Positions 1 through 6,294 of a stretch of 6,294 nucleotides of DNA are shown in pieces; the stretch's first letter is position 1, and each line of letters begins with the position of its first letter. The stretch is taken from NCBI GenBank assembly GCA_026389695.1, contig JAPLHI010000178.1, positions 1 through 6,294 on the forward strand, read 5' to 3'. The stretch is from Chloroflexota bacterium. GTDB taxonomy: Bacteria > Chloroflexota > Dehalococcoidia > GIF9 > UBA5629. The position numbers and the translations under genes are program-made. The notes beneath the pieces were generated by a model. The model was not told the DNA's origin. It did no database searches and was given only the letters and a program-made list of their open reading frames with translations.

Positions 1-1
1 G

Positions 2-2302
2 TCTTTAGCGCTCGCTCCGGATGCTGATTATTCCTTGATAGAGTATAAGGACGAGTATCTTATATTTGCCCGGGCTTTAATGGAGCAGGTTGGGTTAACA
101 GATGGCAGGGTAATAGTATCTTATAAAGGAAGCGAACTGGAAGGCTCTTTATATGAGCCTTTATATAATCCGCATACCTATAATGTGGACAGAAAACGGG
201 CTAAACCTGACGTGCAGGGACAATTTGAATTACAGAAACCTGATGCAAGACTTACGTATAAAGTTATTGTTACTGATTTCGTCTCGATGGAAGATGGAAC
301 GGGGATTGTTCATATAGCCCCGGCATTTGGCGAGATGGATTTCCAGGCTGGTATAGAAAAAAACCTGGATTTCGTCCAGCAGGTTGATCTAACAGGTAGA
401 ATTACAGGAACTTACACTTTTGCCGGCAAGTTTGTCAAAGATGCGGATCCGGAGGTCCTGAAAGATCTGGATTCCAGGAATTTGTTGCTAAAGAGCAGTA
501 CCATTACACATACATATCCTTTTTGCTGGCGGTGCGATGCGCCACTTCTGTATTATGCCAAGAAAACCTGGTACATACGCACATCTGCCAAAAAAGATGA
601 GATGATTTCCGGAAACCAGCAAATTAACTGGTATCCTGAGCATATCAGGGAAGGACGATTTGGTGATTGGTTGCGGAATAACGTAGATTGGGCCTTCTCA
701 CGCGAAAGATACTGGGGCACGCCATTAAATATATGGAATTGCCCCAAATGTGGACATTATGAGTGTCTGGGCAGCCGTGCAGAGATTCAGGCAAAACCAG
801 GTTTAAGCGGCTTCAATGATACATTAGATTTGCATCGCCCTTATGTTGATGAAATCAAGTATGGCTGTCCTAAATGTGACGGCCGGATGGAAAGACAGAT
901 AGAGGTTATTGACTGCTGGTTTGATTCGGGTTCCATGCCTTTTGCCCAGTGGCATTACCCTTTTGAAAATAGGGAAAGATTCAAAGAAAGCTTTCCGGCA
1001 GATTATATTTCCGAGGCTGTGGATCAGACCAGGGGTTGGTTCTACAGCCTACATGCATTGTCTACATTGATCTTCGACCAGCCGTGTTATAAAAACGTTA
1101 TTTGTCTTGGTCATATACTCGATGCTCAGGGAGAAAAAATGAGCAAGGCAAGGGGTAATGTAGTTGACCCCTGGGTCGTTCTGGATTCTTCGGGTGCCGA
1201 TGCATTAAGGTGGTACATGTTGACAGCCTCACCTCCGGGAAACGTTCGACGTCTGTCGGTGGATATGGTTGTTGAGGTGATGCGTAACTTTCTTATGACA
1301 TTGTGGAATACGTATTCATTCTTTGTGATTTATGCCAACATAGATAATTTCATACCCGACAAAGAAAATGTCAAACCATCATCAGAGCTTGATAGATGGC
1401 TGATCTCCAGCCTGAATCAGTTAGTTGCCGATGTTGATGAACTACTGAACAACTATGACCCAACTACCGCCGGTCGAAGAATTGAATCATTTGTCAATGA
1501 TCTCTCTAATTGGTACGTGAGGAGGAGCAGGCGAAGATTCTGGAAGAGCCAGAACGATGACGATAAAATAAGTGCATATAATACTCTTTATCAGACCCTG
1601 GTTACACTCTCAAAGTTGCTTGCTCCTTTCATCCCTTTCGTCGCAGAGGAAATGTATCAGAACCTTGTTCGCCTGGTAGATAAAGATACAACAGAGAGCG
1701 TTCATCTTGCATCGTTCCCCCTGCCTGATACCAGCTTAATCGACAAAGATATTATTGCTGAGACGGAACTGGCGATGAAAGTCTGCAGTATGGGCAGGTC
1801 TGCAAGGGCAAAAAGCGGTATGAAAGTCAGGCAACCGCTACCCAAAGTAATTGTTAAAACAAGGTCGAAAGGAGAGAGTGAAGCGCTAAACAGATTATCT
1901 AACCAGATTCTTGATGAATTAAACGTAAAAGAAATCGGATGTACTACTTCAGAGTTAACGGAAGATAAGAAAATGTCTATTGTTGCTGAAGGCGATTACC
2001 AGGTTGGCATTGTAACTGAGCTAACAAACGAATTGATTCTGGAAGGTATGGCCAGGGAAATTGTGCGCCGCCTGCAAACTATGAGACGTTCAGCCGGCCT
2101 TGAAATAGCGGATCATATAATAACGTATTACCATGGGGATGAACAATTCGGTAAGGTTTTCGACAAGTTTTCAGATTATATAAAGCAGGAGACACTTACC
2201 GTCGATATTATCAGTGGTTCCCCGGAAAGCACAGCATATTCAGAGAAATTTAAGATTTCGAACCTGGAACTAACACTGTCTATAATAAAGCAGGTTCCGT
2301 AA
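2..2302 (+). CDS. ileS: Isoleucyl-tRNA synthetase, type 2 (eukaryote-like), 5'-truncated by window edge
   Basis: Charges tRNA-Ile with isoleucine in the cytoplasm (class I synthetase). The frame is open from base 2, so the gene starts outside the window; the TTG at 35 is an internal Leu codon, not the start. The visible part is 766 residues of a family of roughly 1,030-1,050, so the N-terminal HIGH half of the Rossmann fold is missing. Counting from base 2: the end of the CP1 editing domain with GTGIVHIAPAFGEMD (about 99-113), which keeps the final Asp of the editing signature; SRERYWGTP (233-241); two CPKC pairs (247-250, 289-292) that look zinc-binding; CWFDSGSMPFAQW (from 305); DQTRGWFYSLH (341-351); the KMSKS loop as KMSKA (379-383, bases 1136-1150); then the helical anticodon-binding domain (about 460-560). 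The C-terminus ends in an LEGMAREIVRRLQ-type domain and lacks the Cys-rich zinc finger of type-1 enzymes. Type-2 enzymes are generally associated with mupirocin tolerance (family knowledge). It converges on the protease gene; I see no strong terminator in the 39-bp gap. Confidence 0.97.
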   Translation, partial: SLALAPDADYSLIEYKDEYLIFARALMEQVGLTDGRVIVSYKGSELEGSLYEPLYNPHTYNVDRKRAKPDVQGQFELQKPDARLTYKVIVTDFVSMEDGTGIVHIAPAFGEMDFQAGIEKNLDFVQQVDLTGRITGTYTFAGKFVKDADPEVLKDLDSRNLLLKSSTITHTYPFCWRCDAPLLYYAKKTWYIRTSAKKDEMISGNQQINWYPEHIREGRFGDWLRNNVDWAFSRERYWGTPLNIWNCPKCGHYECLGSRAEIQAKPGLSGFNDTLDLHRPYVDEIKYGCPKCDGRMERQIEVIDCWFDSGSMPFAQWHYPFENRERFKESFPADYISEAVDQTRGWFYSLHALSTLIFDQPCYKNVICLGHILDAQGEKMSKARGNVVDPWVVLDSSGADALRWYMLTASPPGNVRRLSVDMVVEVMRNFLMTLWNTYSFFVIYANIDNFIPDKENVKPSSELDRWLISSLNQLVADVDELLNNYDPTTAGRRIESFVNDLSNWYVRRSRRRFWKSQNDDDKISAYNTLYQTLVTLSKLLAPFIPFVAEEMYQNLVRLVDKDTTESVHLASFPLPDTSLIDKDIIAETELAMKVCSMGRSARAKSGMKVRQPLPKVIVKTRSKGESEALNRLSNQILDELNVKEIGCTTSELTEDKKMSIVAEGDYQVGIVTELTNELILEGMAREIVRRLQTMRRSAGLEIADHIITYYHGDEQFGKVFDKFSDYIKQETLTVDIISGSPESTAYSEKFKISNLELTLSIIKQVP

Positions 2303-2341
2303 GATAAATTTACAGGAAATACTGCTCTGCATTAATTCTTT

Positions 2342-3431
2342 TCACCTTGCAGGTGGCGGACTTTGAATTAGCTGTACGGCGGTTGTGAGAGTATTTTTAC
2401 CTCTAACATAAGTCACACTCACCTCTTCCCCTATCTGGGAATTACGCAGAGCGCGTAAGAGATCAGGCGCGTTGCTGACATCCTTACCCTGGTATTTGAT
2501 GATTACATCCAACCTTTTTAAACCTGCTTTTGCTGCGGGGCTACCGGGTTGTACGAATGTTACAACCGCGCCGCGATTTACTCCCAGACCATTATAATAG
2601 GCTACGTAGTCATTTACGGTATATAGCTCAATACCGAGGAATGGACGAGTAACGTACCCTTTATTGATGAGTTCCTGCAAAATCGGTATGGCCGAATTTA
2701 TGCTGATGGCATATCCCATTCCTTCAACTCCGACTTCTGCTATCTTGGCACTGGTGATTCCTATGACTTCACCCTTCATGTTCAAGAGAGGCCCGCCACT
2801 ATTGCCCGGGTAGCGACTCTTCCTCATCCATAGAAAGTGTCACTTTGAGTCCGCTTACAATCCCTTCCTTAGCTTTTATACCCTTGCCCAAAGGATTGCC
2901 GATTGCCACAACCCAATCACCAACTCTGAGTTTGGCAGAATCACCAATTGATGAGGAGGGGAGGTTTGGTAAATCAACTTTAATTATTGCCATATCAGTA
3001 AGCGGGTCGCGGAATATGTTAGCTGAAGTGCCTTCGTAAGTTCTCCCATCCGCAAACTGAAGTACAACTTTACTTGCCTCCTCAACCACATGATTATTGG
3101 TAACGATGATTCCCTTTTTATCCAGTATCCAGCCTGAGCCGGCGCCTGACTGTGTTATCTGTCTGCTGAACATATCATTAACCAGTTGCTCGGTGGTGAT
3201 GGTGACCACCGATGAATAGGCTTTCTCAACAACGTCGGATATACTGGGCAGAACAGGCGAATTTTCTGCCTGAGCCGGAGATTTCCAACCCGGATCAAGC
3301 GGTGTAATTTGTGCATTGGTTGGAGATGCCTTCGCCGTCGTTGATACAGGTGATGTCGATATTTCTATATGACATGCAGATATCAGTAATATAGAGCAAA
3401 GTATCATACTGATGACTACAATTCTTTTCAT
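2342..3431 (-). pseudogene. HtrA/DegP-like serine protease lipoprotein, frameshifted by an internal deletion
   Basis: Trypsin-like protease with one PDZ domain, expected outside the cytoplasmic membrane in protein quality control. The first frame (3431-2799, 210 codons) has a lipoprotein signal: MKR, a hydrophobic stretch, then ISAC with Cys20 as likely lipidation site. A Ser/Thr/Pro-rich linker (about 24-62) follows, then the protease fold with GSGWILD, catalytic His114 (TNNHVV), catalytic Asp146 (DPLTDMAIIKV) and AIGNPLGKG. After EEESL it runs into PGQ-stop. The remainder is in another frame: PGNSGGPLLN with the catalytic Ser (near 2800), the rest of the protease domain, and a PDZ domain (FLGIEL to AVQLI) ending in the stop at 2342-2344. 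Relatives carry about 11 residues (pattern xxLIxTDAAIN) between these halves; only one base lies there here, implying about 32 missing nt. The start is supported by GAGG at 3441-3444, 9 nt upstream of ATG. The second frame has no ribosome site of its own. Real mutation or assembly error cannot be separated here. Confidence 0.88.
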
Positions 3432-3469
3432 GATGAATAACCTCGCAGTAAATCAGGAATCGTGTCGGG

Positions 3470-3498
3470 ATTGTAGCACAAAGGTTAATCACGGGCAA
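3470..3498 (-). promoter_or_regulatory. Sigma70-type promoter of the HtrA-like gene
   Basis: On the minus strand a -35 box TTGCCC (3493-3498) and a -10 box TACAAT (3470-3475) are separated by exactly 17 bp. Transcription would start near 3463, giving a leader of about 30 nt that contains the GAGG ribosome site. It lies between the trpB2 terminator and the protease start, so the protease gene appears to be its own transcription unit. Confidence 0.6.
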
Positions 3499-3517
3499 AA
3501 ACCCATTATTAACTATA

Positions 3518-3563
3518 GATAAAGAAAACAGGGATAGAATGACTGAATGACTCTATCCCTGTT
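3518..3563 (-). terminator. Intrinsic terminator of trpB2
   Basis: A perfect 12-bp inverted repeat (3527-3538 with 3552-3563, arms AACAGGGATAGA / TCTATCCCTGTT) with a 13-nt loop is followed on the minus strand by TTCTTTATC. It starts 24 nt after the trpB2 stop codon. The T-rich tail is on the minus-strand side, fitting termination of trpB2 before the protease promoter. Confidence 0.88.
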
Positions 3564-3587
3564 GCCAGTATAATTGATTAGAGTATA

Positions 3588-4952
3588 TTATCCTGCGTAC
3601 TTGACCTTGGGCAGCTCAGCAAGTGCCTGCTTCACCTTTTCTTCCGAATAGGTGTCGGCCTCTAATTTGCCAGCTAAGAACTGCTCATAGGAACCAAGGT
3701 CGAAATGACCGTGACCACTTAGAGCTAAGACAATAGTTTTCTTTTCACCGGATTCTTTGCATTTGAGGGCTTCATCTATGACGACCTTGATAGCGTGTGA
3801 CGGTTCAGGAGCCGGAATGATGCCCTCGGTCCTGGCGAACTTGATGGCGCTTTCAAAAGTCGACTTCTGATCTACAGCCCTGGCTTCGATAAAGCCCAGC
3901 TTATGCAGATGGGAGACAAGCGGTGACATGCCATGGTACCGCAGGCCACCGGCATGACTCGGTGATGGAATAAATGTGTGCCCCAGGGTGAACATCTTGG
4001 CTATCGGCGCCATGCCGGCAACATCCCCATAATCCCAGGCTAAGGGGCCCTTGGTCATGCTCGGACAGGCTGTAGGTTCTACAGCGATGATCTGCATTTT
4101 CTTGCCCTTCATCTTTGCCGGCATAAAGGGGACAGCCATGCCGCCAAAATTGCTCCCGCCCCCGACGCAACCTACCAGTATATCGGCCTCAACATCGGCT
4201 ACTTCCAGTTGTTTCTTTGTTTCAAGTCCAATGACAGTCTGATGCAAAATTACGTGATTTAATACGCTGCCCAGCGAGTAGCAGGTATCATCCCGTCCGA
4301 AAGCATCTTCGACTGCTTCGCTGATGGCGATGCCAAGGCTGCCGGGCGAATTGGGGTCTTTTTCCAGTATCTGTCTGCCTATGTTGGTCTCGGTGCTCGG
4401 GCTGGGGATAACTGTTGCTCCCCAGGTCTCCATCATGATGCGGCGGTAGGGCTTCTGGTTGTAGCTGACCTTGACCATATAAACTTTGCATTCCAACCCG
4501 AAGAATTGGCAGCCGAGTGCCAGAGCGCTTCCCCACTGACCGGCTCCTGTTTCAGTGGCCAGGCGTTTAACACCTGCTTTCTTGTTGTAATAGGCCTGTG
4601 CAATTGCCGTGTTAAGTTTGTGACTGCCGGCGGCGCTGACTCCCTCATATTTGTAAAATATTTTGGCAGGGGTGCCAAGAAACTGCTCCAGGCGAAAGGC
4701 ACGGATTAACGGAGTCGGGCGATACATCTTATACATCTCTTGTATTTCTTCGGGTATCTCAATATACCGTTCCTTACTGAACTCCTGTTCATTTAGCGAG
4801 GCCGGGAATAGCGGAGGTGGTAGAATAGTCGGTTCCTGTGTACCCGGATGAAGCAGTGGGGGTAGCGGTTCGGGAAGGTCCGGTAAAATGTTATACCAGG
4901 AAGTGGGCATATCTTTTTCCTGCAATATAATTTTGGTAACTTTTTTCATCAT
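3588..4952 (-). CDS. trpB2: Tryptophan synthase beta chain, TrpB2 type (PLP-dependent)
   Basis: Condenses indole with L-serine to L-tryptophan using pyridoxal phosphate. The 454-residue product is longer than classical TrpB (about 400) and has the TrpB2 layout: an N-terminal extension (about 1-75, with a Pro-rich stretch LPEPLPPLLHPG), YRPTPL (78-82), GSHKLNTA with the PLP lysine at 112, ATETGAGQWG with catalytic Glu134, the phosphate-binding GGGSN (264-268), PSHAGGLRYHG (331-341), EPSHA (383-387) and LSGHGHFDL (411-419). No key residue is missing. TrpB2 enzymes typically lack tight TrpA coupling and are thought to use free indole or serine (family knowledge); no trpA is visible here. Two adjacent ATGs (4950-4952 and 4947-4949) follow AGGAG at 4956-4960; the second has the better spacing (6 nt rather than 3), so the real protein may be 453 residues. 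It is monocistronic by its own terminator, and its promoter and T-box lie upstream. Confidence 0.97.
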   Translation of the reverse strand: MMKKVTKIILQEKDMPTSWYNILPDLPEPLPPLLHPGTQEPTILPPPLFPASLNEQEFSKERYIEIPEEIQEMYKMYRPTPLIRAFRLEQFLGTPAKIFYKYEGVSAAGSHKLNTAIAQAYYNKKAGVKRLATETGAGQWGSALALGCQFFGLECKVYMVKVSYNQKPYRRIMMETWGATVIPSPSTETNIGRQILEKDPNSPGSLGIAISEAVEDAFGRDDTCYSLGSVLNHVILHQTVIGLETKKQLEVADVEADILVGCVGGGSNFGGMAVPFMPAKMKGKKMQIIAVEPTACPSMTKGPLAWDYGDVAGMAPIAKMFTLGHTFIPSPSHAGGLRYHGMSPLVSHLHKLGFIEARAVDQKSTFESAIKFARTEGIIPAPEPSHAIKVVIDEALKCKESGEKKTIVLALSGHGHFDLGSYEQFLAGKLEADTYSEEKVKQALAELPKVKYAG

Positions 4953-4955
4953 ATT

Positions 4956-4960
4956 CTCCT
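4956..4960 (-). promoter_or_regulatory. Ribosome binding site of trpB2
   Basis: AGGAG on the minus strand lies 3 nt before the first ATG and 6 nt before the second of two tandem ATG codons. The spacing favours the second as the main start. Confidence 0.7.
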
Positions 4961-4998
4961 TAGTAAAAATTTTATGATACTAAATACATTGACTGATA

Positions 4999-5046
4999 TT
5001 AAACCCGATCTTTGGCCCGCAAGGGCCACATCCGCGTTTGCATCAT
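4999..5046 (-). CDS. Possible 15-codon upstream ORF with one Trp codon, between T-box terminator and trpB2
   Basis: Just after the T-box terminator there is a strong Shine-Dalgarno GGGAGG (5053-5058), followed at 6 nt by ATG ATG and a short frame reading MMQTRMWPLRAKDRV, then TAA. The Shine-Dalgarno is at least as strong as that of trpB2 itself, which is why I list it. The single Trp codon (5026-5028) forms the start of a 6-bp hairpin (TGGCCC-TTGC-GGGCCA, 5013-5028). The product matches no protein I recognise and has no signal peptide or membrane segment. It could be a leader peptide tuning trpB2 translation, or a chance ORF. An overlapping alternative uses ATG 5048-5050 (33 codons, ending at the trpB2 start), but its spacing to the GGGAGG is only 2 nt. 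Translation is inferred, not shown. Confidence 0.35.
   Translation of the reverse strand: MMQTRMWPLRAKDRV
5013..5028 (-). other. Small GC-rich hairpin in the trpB2 leader
   Basis: TGGCCC and GGGCCA (5023-5028 with 5013-5018) form a perfect 6-bp stem with a TTGC loop on the minus-strand transcript. No T-run follows, so it is not an intrinsic terminator. It lies downstream of the T-box terminator and inside the possible upstream ORF, with the Trp codon in its 5' arm. Confidence 0.5.
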
Positions 5047-5058
5047 TCATTACCTCCC

Positions 5059-5095
5059 AAAAAATTAAGCCTCTCGCCTAAGGGGCGAGAGGCTT
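5059..5095 (-). terminator. T-box-controlled intrinsic terminator
   Basis: Arms 5084-5095 and 5067-5078 (AAGCCTCTCGCC / GGCGAGAGGCTT) form a perfect 12-bp stem with a 5-nt loop, followed on the minus strand by AATTTTTT. Its 5' arm and loop contain the CGC and CCCTT (5080-5087) needed by the antiterminator, so the two folds exclude each other. This is the off-state of the T-box leader. Confidence 0.93.
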
Positions 5096-5346
5096 TAGCT
5101 TCGCGGTGCCACCCTTATTAGTTCAGTGAAGAACTATCTTTGTCAGGCACGGCCTTTTCCGGCGATACCCTGGATTATGATAACGCTATCCTTGCGTCAA
5201 AGCCTACTTGAAAATAACTTCTTTCGGTTTGCGGCTCCCGGGCCCATTCGACTTCCTCTCCGGCGTCAGCTCTCACCTTTCCTGACTCTCTGTGGCCTTT
5301 GCTGAGAAGCTTACTATTCCCGTTCAAAGCCTTTTTCGATATTCAA
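5080..5346 (-). promoter_or_regulatory. T-box riboswitch leader, tRNA-Trp specific, controlling trpB2
   Basis: A complete transcription-attenuation T-box on the minus strand. The T-box consensus GGGTGGCACCGCG is at 5102-5114. The antiterminator can be drawn exactly: AAGGG (5112-5116) pairs with CCCTT (5080-5084) and GCG pairs with CGC (5085-5087), leaving the canonical 7-nt bulge TGGCACC. In Stem I the specifier loop is closed by CGGG (5319-5322) and CCCG (5239-5242); its 5' side carries AATAGTAA and its 3' side GAATGGG (5243-5249). The codon after GAA is TGG (Trp, 5244-5246), followed by a purine as usual. The variable bulge base is C, which would pair with discriminator G73, the base found in bacterial tRNA-Trp. 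Specifier, discriminator and downstream gene therefore agree. AGAGAG and GGTGAGAG motifs occur in the distal part of Stem I. Uncharged tRNA-Trp should stabilise the antiterminator and switch trpB2 on. The exact 5' end is approximate. Confidence 0.94.
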
Positions 5347-5355
5347 TTGTTTATA

Positions 5356-5385
5356 ATAATATACGAAATAAATTTGCGATGTCAA
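5356..5385 (-). promoter_or_regulatory. Sigma70-type promoter of the trpB2 T-box transcript
   Basis: The minus strand has a perfect -35 TTGACA (5380-5385) and, 18 bp on, TATTAT (5356-5361); an overlapping TATATT (5358-5363) gives a 16-bp spacer. The region is AT-rich. The start point should fall near 5349, just before Stem I. The -35 begins only 9 bp after the stop codon of the upstream flavoprotein gene. Confidence 0.75.
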
Positions 5386-5394
5386 TAGACAGGA

Positions 5395-6294
5395 TTACTT
5401 TTGCTGTCCCATTAAGAAAGCGTCGATTGACGCGGCTGCTCTTTTTCCAGCGCCCATGGCGCTTATGACGGTGGCGGCGCCTGTTACAACGTCACCACCA
5501 GCCCATACCCTGTCTTTTACCGTCTTACCCGTTTGTTCATCCGCAACTACGGTACCGCGTTTAGTGATGTCCAGGCCTTTGGTAGTAGACGGAATTAGAG
5601 GGTTGGGTGTTGTGCCAAGCGCAACAACCACCACATCGACATCGATGGTAAATTCACTGCCCTGTTTTACTATAGGCCGGCGTCTTCCGCTGGCATCCGG
5701 TTCCCCGAGCTCCATTTCATAGCATTCGAGGGCTTTAACCCATCCTTTATCATCCCCTATGATCTGTTTGGGATTGGTTAGCAGCTTGAAGACGATGCCC
5801 TCTTCCTCAGCATTTTCAGCTTCCTCATGGCGGGCGGGCATCTCGGTACGGGATCTCCTGTAAACAATATAGACTATGTCGGCCCCCAATCTGAGGGCGC
5901 ATCTTGCTGAATCCATGGCTACGTTGCCACCGCCTATCACGGCAACCTTTTTTCCTATCTTAATAGGCGTATCATATTCAGGAAAGAGATAAGCCTTCAT
6001 CAGGTTAACCCTGGTCAGATATTCATTGGCAGAATAAACCCCGTTCAGGTTCTCCCCGGGTATATCGAGAAACATGGGCAGGCCGGCTCCAGTACCTAAA
6101 AAAACAGCATCATAGCCGGATTCGAGAAGTTCATCCACTGTTGCCAGCTTCCCCATCACAGAATCCAATTGAACATCGACACCGAGAGATTTTACATAAT
6201 CTACTTCAGACTGCACGATTTTCTTGGGAAGCCTGAATTCCGGAATACCATACATTAACACACCGCCGGCGGTATGCAACGCTTCGTATATTGT
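5395..6294 (-). CDS. GltD/NfnB-type NAD(P)H flavoprotein oxidoreductase (glutamate synthase small-subunit family), 5'-truncated by window edge
   Basis: FAD- and NAD(P)H-binding subunit of the GltD-like family, which feeds electrons to glutamate synthase or, as NfnB/SudA, takes part in ferredoxin-dependent transhydrogenation. The frame is open to the right edge (TIYEALHTAGG); the TTG at 6277-6279 is internal. About 299 residues are visible of a usual 460-470, so the N-terminal Cys-rich iron-sulfur domain and first FAD dinucleotide motif are outside. Visible, counted from the edge: GGVLMYGIPEFRLPK (10-24), FLGTGAG (65-71), DIPGENLNGVYSANEYL (77-93), the second dinucleotide fold KVAVIGGGNVAMDSAR (116-131) with VYRRSRTEMPAR (144-155) as the likely NADPH-contact region, and the C-terminal FAD site WAGGDVVTGAATVISAMG (264-281). 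It ends in a short GQQK tail. Whether it is a true glutamate synthase subunit or NfnB depends on the unseen upstream neighbour, so I give no symbol. No terminator is evident before the trpB2 promoter. Confidence 0.93.
   Translation of the reverse strand, partial: TIYEALHTAGGVLMYGIPEFRLPKKIVQSEVDYVKSLGVDVQLDSVMGKLATVDELLESGYDAVFLGTGAGLPMFLDIPGENLNGVYSANEYLTRVNLMKAYLFPEYDTPIKIGKKVAVIGGGNVAMDSARCALRLGADIVYIVYRRSRTEMPARHEEAENAEEEGIVFKLLTNPKQIIGDDKGWVKALECYEMELGEPDASGRRRPIVKQGSEFTIDVDVVVVALGTTPNPLIPSTTKGLDITKRGTVVADEQTGKTVKDRVWAGGDVVTGAATVISAMGAGKRAAASIDAFLMGQQK

Noticed and set aside
553..747. Minus-strand open frame of 64 codons inside ileS
   Set aside because: Antisense to strongly conserved synthetase motifs; no independent support.
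2303..2357. Terminator between the convergent ileS and protease genes
   Set aside because: Only a weak 5-bp CACCT/AGGTG inverted repeat (2343-2355) with a 3-nt loop is present and no T-run follows it on either strand.
2342..2827. The downstream part of the protease as a separate small PDZ protein
   Set aside because: Its first ATG lies inside the upstream frame, has no ribosome site, and the first residues (MRKSRY) are out-of-frame readings of the upstream coding sequence. It is the 3' half of one broken gene.
2799..2827. Programmed ribosomal frameshift joining the two protease frames
   Set aside because: No slippery sequence or obvious stimulatory structure is seen, and the joined product would still lack the conserved segment before PGNSGG.
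3901..4851. Several open frames of 60-90 codons overlapping trpB2 on both strands
   Set aside because: They lie wholly inside a well-supported gene, have no ribosome sites that stand out and encode low-complexity or implausible proteins.
5013..5028. Second intrinsic terminator in the trpB2 leader
   Set aside because: The 6-bp stem is sound but there is no T-run after it on the minus strand.
5456..5722. Plus-strand open frame of 88 codons
   Set aside because: Antisense shadow of the GltD/NfnB-like gene, rich in Ser, Thr, Val and Pro as expected from reading the opposite strand.

Overview
The window looks like a bacterial chromosome segment from an anaerobic Chloroflexota-type organism, possibly related to Dehalococcoidia. 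This placement is an inference from the overall flavour of the proteins (a eukaryote-like type-2 isoleucyl-tRNA synthetase, a lipoprotein HtrA-like protease, a TrpB2-type tryptophan synthase beta chain and a GltD/NfnB-type flavoprotein) together with a T-box leader. No phylogenetic marker was tested, so the taxonomy is tentative. I see no mobile elements, CRISPR arrays, tRNAs or rRNAs.

Layout. Bases 2-2302 (+) hold the C-terminal three quarters of ileS, cut by the left edge. It converges, across only 39 bp, on a minus-strand HtrA/DegP-like serine protease gene (2342-3431). That protease is split into two frames: about 32 nt are missing just before the catalytic GNSGG motif, so it is a pseudogene or an assembly error. 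It has its own promoter (3470-3498). Next on the minus strand is trpB2 (3588-4952), which ends in a clear intrinsic terminator (3518-3563). The 442-bp gap 4953-5394 is a dense regulatory region for trpB2: a sigma70-type promoter, a complete T-box leader with a UGG (Trp) specifier, a mutually exclusive antiterminator/terminator pair, and then a possible 15-codon upstream ORF holding one Trp codon inside a small hairpin. Bases 5395-6294 (-) hold the C-terminal part of a GltD/NfnB-type NAD(P)H flavoprotein, cut by the right edge.

How it works together. The best-supported circuit is trpB2 control by tRNA-Trp charging. When uncharged tRNA-Trp accumulates, its anticodon should read the UGG specifier and its GCCA end should pair with the UGGC of the antiterminator bulge, allowing transcription into trpB2, which makes tryptophan from indole and serine. 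The other genes are housekeeping or envelope functions with no evident link to this circuit. The main points for a second look are the short Trp-containing ORF between the T-box terminator and trpB2, and the internal deletion in the protease gene.
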